A stretch of DNA of 64,000 nt. Origin: Aureobasidium sp. EXF-3400 (Eukaryota; Ascomycota; Dothideomycetes; Dothideales; Saccotheciaceae). The position numbers and the translations under genes were made by a program. The notes beneath the pieces were generated by a model. It was not told the origin of the DNA. It did not search any database and saw nothing but the letters and a program-made list of their open reading frames with translations. The stretch is from the NCBI GenBank assembly GCA_024195585.1, contig SWBL01000271.1:1-64000 (forward strand), read 5' to 3'. The first letter of the stretch is position 1, and each line of letters starts with the position of its first letter. Of this stretch, positions 11,582 through 22,547 are shown piece after piece.

Positions 11582-12566
11582 AATTCCAGATGGCGAGGTT
11601 TCTGACCACAGACCGAAAGGAAACTCGACCAAGATGTATTGAGGGAGGCCCAAAATGAGTTTGCAGCTCGGTGTTGGACATTGTCTTTTGTTGTTTGCGT
11701 GCTTGTCTTAGAGCATGAATGCTATACAGGCCTCTGACCTTTTAGTCGCAGCAAGACGCCATTGAAAGCTGCATGAGCTGGCCAATTGCCCCATTGACCA
11801 TGTCGTTTTCGAGACACTTACCTTAAACTGCTACTGTATCATGACCAAGACATGGAAGAAAACATGCATCTTCATATTGCGTTCTCAAAGTCCTGCGACG
11901 CAGCAAACATTTTGGTTATTCGAGGATGACGTCGCAAAGGTATCTTACATGTTGACAAGCAAAACTCCTGCTGAACTCTGAAACTCGTGTGTTTGGCATG
12001 TGGGATGTTATTGTCAAGAGGTAAGAGCGGTATGAACGATCTCTTCGGAAGTCGCCTCCGCAAGCCGATTTCGCTATCGGACCTTTACAATGTCGAAGCA
12101 GGCACCAGCGACAAGATTAGGCCAAGCACATCTATCAAAACTGGATGCTCTAGCGAAAAAGCCGACCTCGATCATTGACTTCCGTGCCATTCAATAACAC
12201 TACTGCCTTGCTATTCGAGAAATATCTCATAGTATAGAGTGGAGGCGGACAAGAATTGTCCGAGCATCGGGTAGAAATCCGATGGTGAGCGGAAAAGCAA
12301 TCTATTTGATTGGTGGCCAACAAAAAACTACACGGCAAGTCTCCATCTTCGCCGGTTCATCGGCATACTATCTCAGATTCTGCTCCAATTCTTCGGCCTG
12401 GTCTTCCTTCGGATCTCCATGATGTCTTTGACTCATCACATTGTATATACCACTCCTTCTTTCGCAATAAAATTTTCACTACAAGGCATTCTGTTCCGTT
12501 GTGTTTGAACAGCTACTCAACGTCTAATGGTACCTCCGCATTCGGCAGCCCAGATTGAACAACACA
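11582..12566. other. Divergent promoter region, F-box and MFS genes
   Basis: The two neighbours start at either end. Short frames occur but none has a family signal or good codon structure. Confidence 0.4.
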
Positions 12567-14243
12567 ATGCCGGAGAACAAGCACACGACCATAACAGAGA
12601 CTCGGGCAGAAGAGCCTGTAGTCCAACCAGCCATTGAACAAGTCCCAGAGCCTTACGAGGATGCTCAAGGAGTGGATCTAGAAAAGGGCAATCAGAAGAA
12701 CCCCAACCTAGATCTTGTACATATTCAAAGCCACGCCTCTGCACACGACATACCCCACATACCTTACCGTGAATCTGGAGACGAAGTCTACGACAAGTTC
12801 ACACATACCAAGAAGATATGTGTGGTATCGGTTCTGGCGTTCTGTTCCTTCCTGGCTCCTATGGCATCGACAACGATATTGGCTGCTGTACCTGAAGTGG
12901 CGGCAACTTACAACACTACTGGTACCCTTATCAACGCCAGTAATGCATTATACATGCTCTTCATGGGCCTGTCTCCCATGTTCTGGGGTCCCATTGGGCA
13001 GGTGTATGGAAGAAGATGGACACAATTACTGAGCGCCATCTTTTTCGCCGGCTTTTCCGTTGGTACTGCATTGGCTCCCAACTTGGCTTCCTTCTTTATC
13101 TTCCGCATCTTGACTGCCTTCCAAGGCACTTCTTTCCTCATCATTGGCAGTTCTTGTATTGGCGATATCTATCGTCCGACAGAGCGCGCAACTGCATTGA
13201 GTTGGTTCTTCTCTGGAACACTAATTGGACCAGGTAAGTCTCGACAGCTCATCCAAACCTATGCAATCTGACTTTTGTGTAGCTTTGGGGCCGCTGCTGG
13301 GTGGTATTATTGTCACTTACAAGAGCTGGAGAGACATCTTCTGGCTGCAAACTGGCCTAGCCGTCTTCGCGACAGTACTATGCTGCTTCTTCCTCCCGGA
13401 AACGATTCACTACAAGAAGTCTGTCGAGCTCGAAGGCCTCAAGAAGAGTGAGCAGGCCAAAAAGCTTTGGTCATGGACCAACCCTCTACGCGTCATCAGA
13501 CTATACCGATACCCAAATCTGCTGTTCGTTGGACTGGCGTCGAGCAGTCTTGTCTTCAACATGTACAGTCTTCTGACCCCGATCCGATATGTCATCAACC
13601 CCCGCTTCCATCTTACTTCGCCGATCCAGTCTGGACTATTTTACATTGCTCCTGGATGTGGTTATCTATTCGGTATGAGATTGTTCGCAATTACAGACCA
13701 CCAAAGCTGATTTCATAAATAGGAACATTCTTCGGAGGCCGTTGGGCGGACCGAACCGTACGAAAATGGATTGACAAGCGCAATGGAGAACGTGTACCCG
13801 AAGACCGATTGCGATCTTGCCTCGTCTTCATGGGCATCATCATTCCTGGATGTATTTTGATCTACGGATGGTCGATCGAGAAGGACAAGGGTGGCATCCC
13901 TCTACCAGTCATCGTCATGTTCATCCAGGGTGTGGCACAACTCTTCTGTTTCCCCTCGCTCAACACCTACTGCTTGGATGTGATGCAGAAACGATCTTCG
14001 GAAGTGGTTGCTGGCAACTACATGTTACGCTATATATTTGCTGCTACTGGAACAGCAGCCTGCTTACCAGCTGTTGAGGCAATCGGAGTTGGATGGTTCA
14101 GCACGATCAGTGCGGGATTCTTGTGTACTTCCGCAGTTCTGACTTGGACGGTCACAATCTGGGGACGTGAATGGAGAGAAGCCATACTTCGCAAGAAAGA
14201 AGAGAAGCAGTCGGAAAAGCAGGAGAACAGAGGCAGTACATAA
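12567..14243 (+). CDS. MFS transporter, DHA1-like drug:H+ antiporter family
   Basis: Three exons (12567-13233, 13283-13672, 13723-14243) encode 525 residues. A ~90-residue hydrophilic N-terminus is followed by about 12 hydrophobic segments. The loop between helices 2 and 3 shows the family signature G-x3-G-x-x-Y-G-R-R (GPIGQVYGRR), and helix 5 carries GPGLGPLLGG-like glycines split by an intron. This is the pattern of fungal DHA1 exporters that move small organic compounds out through the plasma membrane using the proton gradient. The substrate cannot be told. The start is the ATG at MPENKH; the frame is open a little upstream but without an ATG. Both introns are phase 1. Confidence 0.88.
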
Positions 14244-14783
14244 TATGCATACTACATGGCGTTTGTTTTAGATGTGTGGGCAAAGATATGATAATTAATA
14301 AGGGATATGATAGACGAATTGGCATTATGATAGAATGAGGACAGATAGTTGTCACCGAAAGATCCAGTATCTTCAAAATTGAAAGGCGTGAATGTGTTCG
14401 ATCGAGCCTACTACAAAAGCAATTCGCAAGACTGCTCGCTCTGGTCGTGTTGATAAGTCAAGAGGCACTGGTCGGCCTTCTGGAGACCTCCAAACCAGCC
14501 ACCAACGCAAGTTCCAGCCTGCGCGTCTTGCAGTAGTTGATTCAACTGTGGTCTCTGAAGACGAATATGGTATCACGATTATAGGCTCTCCTGAGATTCA
14601 TCTTTAGTCAGAAAACAATTGTGCATTCAGGCAGACACTGAATATCGTTCTCGGCGGATCCAGTGCTCTTGCACAAGAGTTGTGCCGAGCTCTTATGTGG
14701 GCTTCACCCACACAAAAAAAAAATTGGCTATACCACCGCTTGCACCATAACAGAACAAGCACAAACAAAAGGAATGGCTTGCT
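14244..14783. other. Intergenic, MFS 3' flank to tRNA
   Basis: Two overlapping short frames (14392-14607 plus, 14373-14576 minus) lack family features. A run of ten A at 14714-14723 is the only low-complexity feature. Confidence 0.35.
14767..14770 (-). terminator. Pol III T-run after tRNA-Thr
   Basis: Four consecutive T on the minus strand lie 14 nt downstream of the mature tRNA 3' end, the minimal RNA polymerase III stop signal. Confidence 0.5.
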
Positions 14784-14865
14784 GCCCCCTGACGGAGTCG
14801 AACCGGCGACCTCGGCATGATCTAGTGATACTAGTGCCGCGCTCTACCAACTGAGCTAAAGGGGC
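14784..14865 (-). tRNA. tRNA-Thr (anticodon AGU) with ~10-nt intron
   Basis: The minus strand folds as a tRNA of 72 nt plus an intron. The acceptor stem pairs GCCCCTT with AGGGGGC (one G-T wobble), the D arm is GCTC..GAGC, the anticodon stem is CGGCA/TGCCG, and the T arm holds GGTTCGA. The loop reads CTAGTA, an intron of about ten bases, then A, so the anticodon is AGT at the standard place and the intron sits one base 3' of it, as in nuclear tRNA genes. The T stem has one C-T mismatch near its outer end. Four T residues about 14 nt past the 3' end on the minus strand can serve as the Pol III terminator. Confidence 0.93.
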
Positions 14866-15358
14866 TTGTTGTTGTGGCTGCAGTTGTTGAATTTCAATAT
14901 GAAATCTATGCACAACAATGAGCCCGTGCATCAGCTTGGCAGCCCGAGCCTCGGCGCGGTAATGCGGGGCACTGGCTGGAGACTGATCTTCCAATGAAGC
15001 AGATAGATTGGAAGGTGCATCGAGGTAAAAGGCAAGCACAGCCCTGCAAATAGACAGTGATAGAAGACAGCGAGTGACAAGACAAGTAAAGAAACTGCGA
15101 GTTGAACATGGCAAAGTCGAAGTAAGACAAACAAGCGCTCACCTGCGCCACAATGCCTCAGCCACCACAAACCTCGAATGACGTATTAAAGTCTAATCAG
15201 TCACTCGCTTCTTCACCTGCTTGTCTCTCATGTATTGACCACGTTTCTCTGTCCTTTTATACATCTCCCACTCGACTTCACTATCTCTCCTAAGCTCACC
15301 TGAAAGCTCTCAGAGCAATCTCCAGACGCATCGACACGACTCTTTGCAATCAAACACA
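14866..15358. other. Intergenic, upstream of WW-domain gene
   Basis: Holds the 5' flank of the tRNA gene and the promoter of the WW-domain gene, whose leader is pyrimidine-rich just before the ATG. No other gene is seen. Confidence 0.35.
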
Positions 15359-16302
15359 ATGGCCGACTATGCTCCACCTCCCGTATGCGCTCTTGGAATC
15401 ATCAGGCACCAACACGCTAACTAACAAGCTCTTAGGGCCCACCTCCACCTCGCGTTCCTGAGGGCTGGAAGGCTCAGTGGAACGACCAGTACAAGGAGTG
15501 GTTCTACGTAAACATGCACACCAAGCAATCTCAATGGGAGAAGCCCACCGAACCTGCCTACCCTTCATCAGGCGGCCCCCCTCCAGGCGCCCCTCCCGGC
15601 TACGACAGTCACCAGCCTCAGAACACCGGTCCTGAGAAGGGTGGCTACGGCTCAAACAACCCTTACGGCGGCTCTTCAATTCACTCGGCTGGTTCATCAC
15701 ACAATGTCAATGACGATGAAGCTTTTGCCCGCAAGCTCCAAGCCGAGGAAGAAGCTCGCGCCCGCCAGTCTGGTCAACCCACATCCCGAGGCGCATCCGA
15801 CAGCTACTACAGCTCTGGAGCCCCTCAGTATCAGTCTCAAACCCCTCAATACCAGTCTCAACCCCAACCTCAGTATTCGAACGAGCTGCCGGCCCGCGAT
15901 CAGGACCGTGGTAAGAAGGGCGGTCTCTTTGGTAAGCTGCTTGGCAAGGCCTCAGGCTCGAGCTCACGTCCCACACAAGGCTATGGCCAGCAGAGCTACG
16001 GCCAGCAAGCCTATCCTCAACAGCAATACGGCGGATACCCTCAGCAAGGCTACGGAGGTTACCCACCCCAGCAGGCGTACGCACAGCAGCCGCAACGCAA
16101 GCATGGTGGTTTGGGTGGCATGGGCGGCATGGCTTTGGGTGCTGGTGCCGGTCTGCTCGGTGGTGCTCTCCTGATGGACGGCGTCGACCACATGGAGGAC
16201 AATGCCTACGATCAAGGCTACGAAAATGGAGGTGGTGGTGATGACTATGGCAACGACGACTATGGCGGCGGCGGTGATGACTTTGGCGGTGGTGACTTCT
16301 AA
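15359..16302 (+). CDS. WW-domain protein with Gln/Gly/Tyr-rich tail
   Basis: Two exons, the first only 24 nt (15359-15382, 15436-16302), give 296 residues. A Pro-rich start leads into one WW domain with Trp19, Trp42 and Pro45 and the aromatic strand WFYVN; WW domains bind proline-rich peptides. The middle contains YQSQTPQ and YGQQ-type repeats, likely disordered. Then comes a glycine/alanine-rich hydrophobic stretch (GMGGMALGAGAGLLGGALL) and a tail of Gly, Asp and Tyr. The hydrophobic Gly-rich segment resembles glycine-zipper motifs that insert in or associate with membranes. Related proteins are common in filamentous fungi but I know of no settled function. The short first exon is supported by a clean GT..AG junction in phase 0. 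Confidence 0.85.
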
Positions 16303-16648
16303 GCTCGCACCACGTTCAACTTAATGCCTCTCCTTTGTTAACAAGACTCTTCGACATGGACCGACGATTGATGGGCGTGTATATCAAGGTTTCCTTACTA
16401 GTGCCCTTTCCGTTCCTGCTTCCAGTGGGTAAACTCTGAATGCTTTGATGATCAGTTTTGCATTTTTCCAATGCGATCTCTTCCACGTGCCAAGTCAGAC
16501 ATGTACGTAGCTATAACAATGCACAAAAATACCGGGCCAAAGAGCAGTTCGTCAAAACATCTCAGTGGTAGATCTATCGTCTATTTCTATAGGTCGTAAT
16601 AATGCTCTTTGTTGACGTTAAAGGCCCACCATGATTGCAGGTACGACA
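16303..16648. other. Convergent 3' flanks, WW gene and glucokinase
   Basis: Both neighbours end here, so this should be 3' UTR on both strands. Nothing else is visible. Confidence 0.35.
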
Positions 16649-18238
16649 TCACATATCAGTGGCTTCCTTGACCCCAGCATCATCACCCTTCCTCGCCCTT
16701 TCCAAAGTCATGGCAACAATGACCGCAGCTCCGATACCCGAACCATCTTCCGCAGGAGTCAACACAATCGGATCTTCGGTCCTCTCCTCTGGCCAACCCA
16801 AGATCTCAGCCAATGCATCGGCCCATCGTCGCTTGAACTTGGGATGCTTGTTTGCGACGGAACCATCAGCTGCCACATGGCCATGCTTGATGTTCTTCTT
16901 GCTGCAGATTGCTGCAATACCACAGGCACAGAGACGAGCACCTCTGATAGCGATCAGTTCTGCTAAGCGTCGACAAATCTCACGTTCTTGGTCGTCTAGT
17001 CGGATGCCTGTATGAGCTTCAAACGAAGTAGCTGTGTTCTCGAAACGAGGAGATTGGTCATCTTCGATTGCTGAGAGGAAGCCGGTATCAAGGATGTATG
17101 ATTTGTCCAGTCTTGAGATATCCTGGTCTTTGAAGATAAGCTGTCGCTTTGCAAGGTCTATGAGTGCGAGGCGGAAGATTTCGCCGAGGTAGAGGCCTGC
17201 GCTCATCTTCTCGAAGGCTTGCTCGCCGGGTCGAGGCGATTCCTCATCGATGATGTGGTCGTATTTTGTCATTGGAAGCACAGTGTGGCTGTTGTCGAAA
17301 GCGCCGTACTCGCAGTTGATAGCCACCGGGCATGCGGGTGGTAGTCGTCCCTTGATTTTGGGTATTGAATCGCTGTCTTCCATGTACGCAGCGTTACAAC
17401 CTGTACCAAAGATGGCACCGACAATGGTCTCAGGGTCGTGGTATGCAGACGCTATCATAGCGCCTGTCGTGTCGTTGATCAATGCGACAAGCTTGACAGG
17501 TAGCTGCCTCTTTTCCATCGCCTTGCGGAGTTGTACCGTTACATCTTCACCTTCCACACCCTTCACGTCCCAGCCTTTGGTCCAGGTCTGCAGTACGCCA
17601 TGATCGATGAAGTCTTGCATAGCTGGGTACGAGAATGTGAAGCCGAGCGGTAAAGGCTGAGTAGCGGTTTCGTCGAGTTTCTGATCTCGGATGAAGGTTT
17701 GCATTCGGTCGGCCACTTCGTCCCATAGCTGGTCTGCCGTGCCTGTCTTGACCTCCTTGGAGAGTTGGTACTTTTCTTGGACTATACTGGGTTGGCCGCG
17801 TGCTCCTGGCAGGGTGATCCAGCAAACACGAAGGTTTGTTCCTCCGAGGTCTACCGTGAGGAAGCTGCCTTTTTCGTCGCCGTGTGGTTGACCCAGAACC
17901 CAAGTGATGTTCATAGGCTATGATGGGATCGTCAGCATTCAATCTAAGATTGTTGTCAGGGACTGAAAGACATACAATGTTCTGGTTGTTTTCTTTTAGA
18001 CCTTGGTCAAGTTCTACTTCGAATCGTCTGCTAATATCTTTCAACTTCTGTTGGTCGATCCAGAACATCTGATCTAGTTTCTCCATCTCCTGTGTCAACT
18101 GATCGCTCAACGGAGGAAGCTTCTCTGTTCGAAACGTATTAGCGCTTGGTGTTGTTTTCGAGGATTCTGTAAGAGGAATGTACCAAACTCTGCTCCCTGC
18201 ACAGGCGAGTCCCTCTTGACTAGATTGACTGAGTCCAT
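16649..18238 (-). CDS. glkA: Glucokinase (hexokinase family)
   Basis: Three exons (18184-18238, 17976-18124, 16649-17917) encode 490 residues. The phosphate-binding motif LGGTNLRV sits at residues 92-99, the substrate segment PLGFTFSYPA near 160, the catalytic base Asp217 in LINDTTGA, and the adenosine-side GTGCNAAY at 239-246. The C-terminal half (QDISRLDKSYILDTGFLS, then RLAELIAIRGARL) follows the fungal glucokinase branch more than the hexokinase branch, so I prefer glucokinase; hexokinase is the alternative. It phosphorylates glucose at C6 with ATP in the cytosol, feeding glycolysis. The start MDSVNLVKRD fits the family; the intron after residue 18 is phase 1 and the next one splits the INMN-type junction in phase 0. 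Confidence 0.88.
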
Positions 18239-19194
18239 AATGATGATAGCTTGATGCGCCGATGTGTACTTTTGCAGGTATAAACTGGTCGTAAATCGTG
18301 AACGCGAGTATGTTGAAAACCTCGATGGCTTGATGCAAATGTGAAAATAACAAAGATACTATTGGAGCGACAAAAGAGTAGAATAAGCTGTATATATACT
18401 TATAGACTGAAACAATACCTGGCAGGCTGTCTTAAGGATCATATCAATCTCACCTCATAGCCAGCAGTCTTCCAGAGAGCTCGGACAAACCGAGCTGTCA
18501 TCGTTCATCATGTCCCGGCGATACCGTGGTCGCATCGGCCCTATATCATGGGAATCCACAAACAGCAAACCGGCTATGCGGACAGATCTTGTTTCCCACC
18601 ATTCTACAGCCTTCGTTTAGGCGTATGGTGTAAACATGACGTGCTGATAACGTGAAAATGATAAACAGGGCGAAGTGGTTGGGACGCTGTTTATCAGGCC
18701 CATGGCGGGATACCCTGATATGTGTTCAGTGAGGAGCTCACCGATAAGTATTCGCTGACCAAGGGACTGCACAAGAAGTGGGAAACCAGGGTTGAGTGCA
18801 GGACCCTTCGGCGACGTCGATTGTTGATCCTCTCGGATGTTCAGATTGCGAGGGTCTACCAGCTGTCTCCTCACAGCAAGGCTAGCACAACAGCCGCCGA
18901 TTTGCTGGAGTATGTTTCCTTCATACCTGCAACCATCAGGTCCCAAATTTGACAGCTTTACATACACGACTTCACAGTCGTGGGCCTTGGTTGACATTGC
19001 TTCACGAGCAAAGGAAGAGAAAGTGCTGGCGGACTTGCTTCGGCGAGATAATTGCCCGACGCAAAGGATCATGATCACCGAAGTGACGAGGGGAAAGCCA
19101 GAAGAGGAAGTCGGTTGACGACCGGTGTCAGCTTCAGCGCTTTATCAAAACCACCAATATCTCGACGATTTCTCATTGTAACACCATCACAAAC
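18239..19194. other. Divergent promoter region, glucokinase and hydrolase
   Basis: The genes on either side diverge. An AT-rich TATATATA-type stretch near 18388-18400 could belong to the glucokinase promoter. A 153-codon minus frame (18617-19078) has no recognisable domain and I do not call it a gene. Confidence 0.35.
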
Positions 19195-20004
19195 ATGACC
19201 TCTACCGAGAAACCAGTTATCGTCATTGTACCTGGAGCCTGGCACGTGCCGGCTCACTACGCATACCTCGCGTTGAAACTCAACGCAAATGGCTACACTG
19301 TAGACTGCATCGAATCATCCTCTACCAACGATGAAAGGGACTTGCCTGAGGATACCTGGAAGGAAGACATCTCGATCATTCGTAATGCCATCACTTCGCA
19401 CACCGAGGCAGGCAGAGATGTAGCACTAGTTATGCACTCATTCGGCGGCATGGCGGGATCGGAAGCAGCCTGTGGCCTAGGCAAAAAGAGTAGTGAAACA
19501 TCTGGTTCAATTATCAAGTTGGTCTACCTGGCTGCGTTTATGATGAAAGAAGGTGAGAGCCCTGTCGACTTCGACTGGCCGAGAATCGCTGTCCCCGATG
19601 ATGAACAGGTATTCAAGATCTCCTCTTCACATCATTGAAATCTGAGCTAACCCGTGCCCTCGCAGAATCCCAAGGCGATTTACGTGCCAGACCCCATATC
19701 CAACCTCTATCATGACGTGCCAGAACAGATGAGCCAGCGTGCAGTAGACAATCTAGGTGGACATCCGATCGCCCATGCATTCAGTCGCCCTTCGAAGGTC
19801 GCCTGGCGCGAAATCCCAACTGCGTACATCATGTGCGAAGACGACAGAGCATTGCCCATAGGTCCTCAAGAGCAGATGATCAATGCTGTCAAGGCTGAGG
19901 GGGTACATGTGGAAACCACGAGTCTGAAATCTAGCCACAGTCCTTTCCTGAGCATGCCTGCCGAGACTGCGAAGGTAATCCGTGGCTTCCTGGAGAAGGC
20001 TTGA
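19195..20004 (+). CDS. Alpha/beta hydrolase
   Basis: Two exons (19195-19608, 19666-20004) give 250 residues of an alpha/beta-hydrolase fold. Strand 3 leads to an oxyanion segment VPGAWHVPAHY; the nucleophile elbow is M80-H-S82-F-G, with Met where most members have Gly. Asp197 or Asp198 in CEDDRALP and His229 in SSHSPF complete the likely triad. The family includes esterases, salicylate-esterase-like and fungal pathway hydrolases; the substrate is unknown. There is no signal peptide or membrane segment, so it should be cytosolic. The intron contains a good branch site (GCTAAC). Confidence 0.87.
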
Positions 20005-20455
20005 TCGTACCTCCCCGTCTGCAAAAGTATGTAACGCGTGTGGCTAGAAAAATGCACAATACCATCGAGAAACAGGATCTCTTTGCTATAGTCGACAATA
20101 GCTCATAGCTGATAGGCGGATGGAACTGGCTTAGCTTGGGAGAAGATACGCTACATTGATTCATGGTCGGAATAAGTAAGAGTTTGTAAGAGAAAAAGCA
20201 GACTTGTAATAGACCACTCTCGACGCCTCCATGAAACCAAAATCAGAAAAGAAACACCACCAGGATTAAATATTTTTGGACGTGGACAGAGAGTCATTTG
20301 ATGTCCGTTTCCTTTTTACTCCAGTCTGATCGTGTCAAACAGATGAAGCAATACTCAAGCTCGCTGGGGTTCTGAAGAGTTGGGCACAATGCTGGTTGGC
20401 TCTGTTATGCCGGAACGCTGAGTCAGGAGTGCCAAAAAGGCATAGGCATCGTCGC
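20005..20455. other. Convergent 3' flanks, hydrolase and SAR1
   Basis: Both neighbours end toward this stretch. No other feature is supported. Confidence 0.35.
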
Positions 20456-21719
20456 TTAGACGTATTGCGACAACCAGCGGATACCTTCGCCGTAGCCCTG
20501 TCTCATGACAACACTGCACATGAAGACTTCGATGGGACGGATGCCCTCGAGAGGAATCTTGCCCTTGCCGGTGGTCTGGTAGAGACCAAGTTCGTGTCGC
20601 TATTCTTGTGTTAGTTCCGGATGTTCTACAGATTAGCGATCAAGCAAAACTCACGAGCTGGTCCTCGCTGACGGCACTGGGGTCTATGTTGCATTCATTA
20701 GTCGCAGATTCTATGACTTCAAGATGGCGGCAAAGCTTACGGTCAATCTTGTTGCCAAGAATCAGGAAAGGAGTCTTGGAGAGGTCCTCCATGGACAGAA
20801 CTATAAGACATCTTGTCAGCAACAAGTCGTTGTGTTTCATGTCTGTCAAACGTACGAGCATCGAGCTCAGCCTTGCTCTCAATGAAACGCTCGGGATCTT
20901 TGGCGTCGACAAGGAAGACAATGCCTATAGACTATCAGCTACCGCAATTGCAGATAGATCAGAGCTGCGCTCATGTACCAGAAACCTCGGGGAAGTACTA
21001 GAGGGAGGTGAGTCAGTCTTCTGTGCCAACAAAGGTGTCCTCATAGCGACTCACATCCTTCCACAAACGTCTTGCCTGCTGGTGACCTATTCATAATCTC
21101 AGCTGTGTGTTCCAATAGCTCTTTGATGCGATTGATCGTACCGCCCAAGTCGAAAGTGGTGAAGCGGACGTTGCCGATACTCAACTCCTCGGAGGCTGTG
21201 TACCATGTCAGTCATGTATGATGTGGCGGATCTGGTGTATTCGAAGCGTACTAGGGTGGAGGGTAGGGTTCAAGACGGCGCTGTTGACAGTGAGCTCGAA
21301 TGATTTGGGGTCTCGTGAGTAGGGTAGGCATACACTCTGTCGTTCTGGAAGGAGTCAGCAACTGATGAGCACGTGCGGCGCAAGGGCAGGAAGCAAACAT
21401 ACCTTGAGCATGTGAAGAAGCTGTTGGTAGGCTCATATTAGCTATTGAATCCAGGCAAGGTCAAATCAAGCATGTCGAACGCACCGTGGTCTTTCCGGCG
21501 TTGTCGAGACCAAGGAACAGCAGTTTCTGTAGACATGCGTGTCAGTAGGCTTGTCGAAGGGGTTTGAGGTGATGGATATTGCATACGGCGTGCTTGTTCA
21601 TCAAGCCAAGGTTGGCGAGAACGTCCCAGACTACAAAGTGTCCCGGTCAGCGCTTGTTTCCCTCTGGCGGGCATAGGCCGTCGCGACAGCAGTCACTTAC
21701 ACCAGTCAATAAGCCACAT
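20456..21719 (-). CDS. sarA: SAR1 small GTPase (COPII coat)
   Basis: Joining 13 exons gives a complete 189-residue Sar1. It starts [16 protein letters not shown], the amphipathic helix that inserts in the ER membrane, then GLDNAGKTT (P-loop), TLHPTSEEL (switch I), [12 protein letters not shown] (switch II), and NKID for guanine binding, ending in [14 protein letters not shown]. Sar1-GTP recruits Sec23/24 and starts COPII vesicle budding at ER exit sites. Every one of the 12 introns is GT..AG and phase-correct. The first exon is 19 nt (21701-21719), one internal exon is only 11 nt (21334-21344), and others are 18 and 19 nt. The protein is so conserved that the splice pattern is fixed with good certainty. 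It works with SEC22, also in this window. Confidence 0.95.
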
Positions 21720-22547
21720 GTTGTCAGAGTGCCTGTGGTTATGAGGTGATATGTAGAGGAGGACGTTGCGATAGTCCGGGGCTGAGGTGGATGAGAATTG
21801 GCAGTGTTGACAGCTATTAGGAGTATCACAAACTAATGTCCACGTTGAAGCCGTCGCCGCCGTCATCTGGGAAGCTGCCACCCACTCGTGCCAAGAACCC
21901 CATCAACCATCAACATCTAGCACTCAGCAGCCATCATTGTCGAAACTTCACTATCATCACACGCCATACTTCAACACTCAATCAATCTTATTGGTAGAGA
22001 TGAAACAATGTGAATAGCCAATAGCGACTGTCATTCTTCTAGCTGCAATCCTGGCTAGGTCCAAAATGAAAAGAGACACTTCATCCTAATCATGAATGAA
22101 TCTGCTTCCTTCCCCAGTCCTCATTGAAAAAGACAAACGCCAATTCTGATGCCTGTCCATGCAAGCAAAAATGGTATCTTGGGCCTCCGAAAAAATCGCT
22201 GTCTAGAAGAAAAAAGAAACTCCCAACCCATAAGGAATTGAGAAAAAGAAAAGGGGTATGTATATACAGAGAAAAGGATCATTAACGTATGTATTGAGTT
22301 ACGCGCATCGGCCAGCCGGGGGTTATTCTGTGATCTGAGCCGCGCGTTGACTGAAGGAGATGACATGATTGACTACGAGCTTCCACCGCGCGAAACGTGC
22401 GCAGCTGGAATAAGACCCGCGTCAGTAACAATGCTCTGTTCGTCGATCAACGAGAACATGCGACGACCAGCAGACTCGTGAAAACAAGACTGTAATGTGC
22501 CAACTGTGTGGACGGCGTCGTATGCCTGTAATCAAGACGAAATCTTT
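21720..22547. other. Intergenic, SAR1 promoter and DUF2457 3' flank
   Basis: Should contain the SAR1 promoter and 5' UTR on the SAR1 side and the 3' UTR of the DUF2457 gene on the other. No more is visible. Confidence 0.35.

Noticed and set aside
18617..19078. A 153-codon minus-strand frame between glucokinase and the hydrolase
   Set aside because: No recognisable domain, irregular composition and position in a divergent promoter region.
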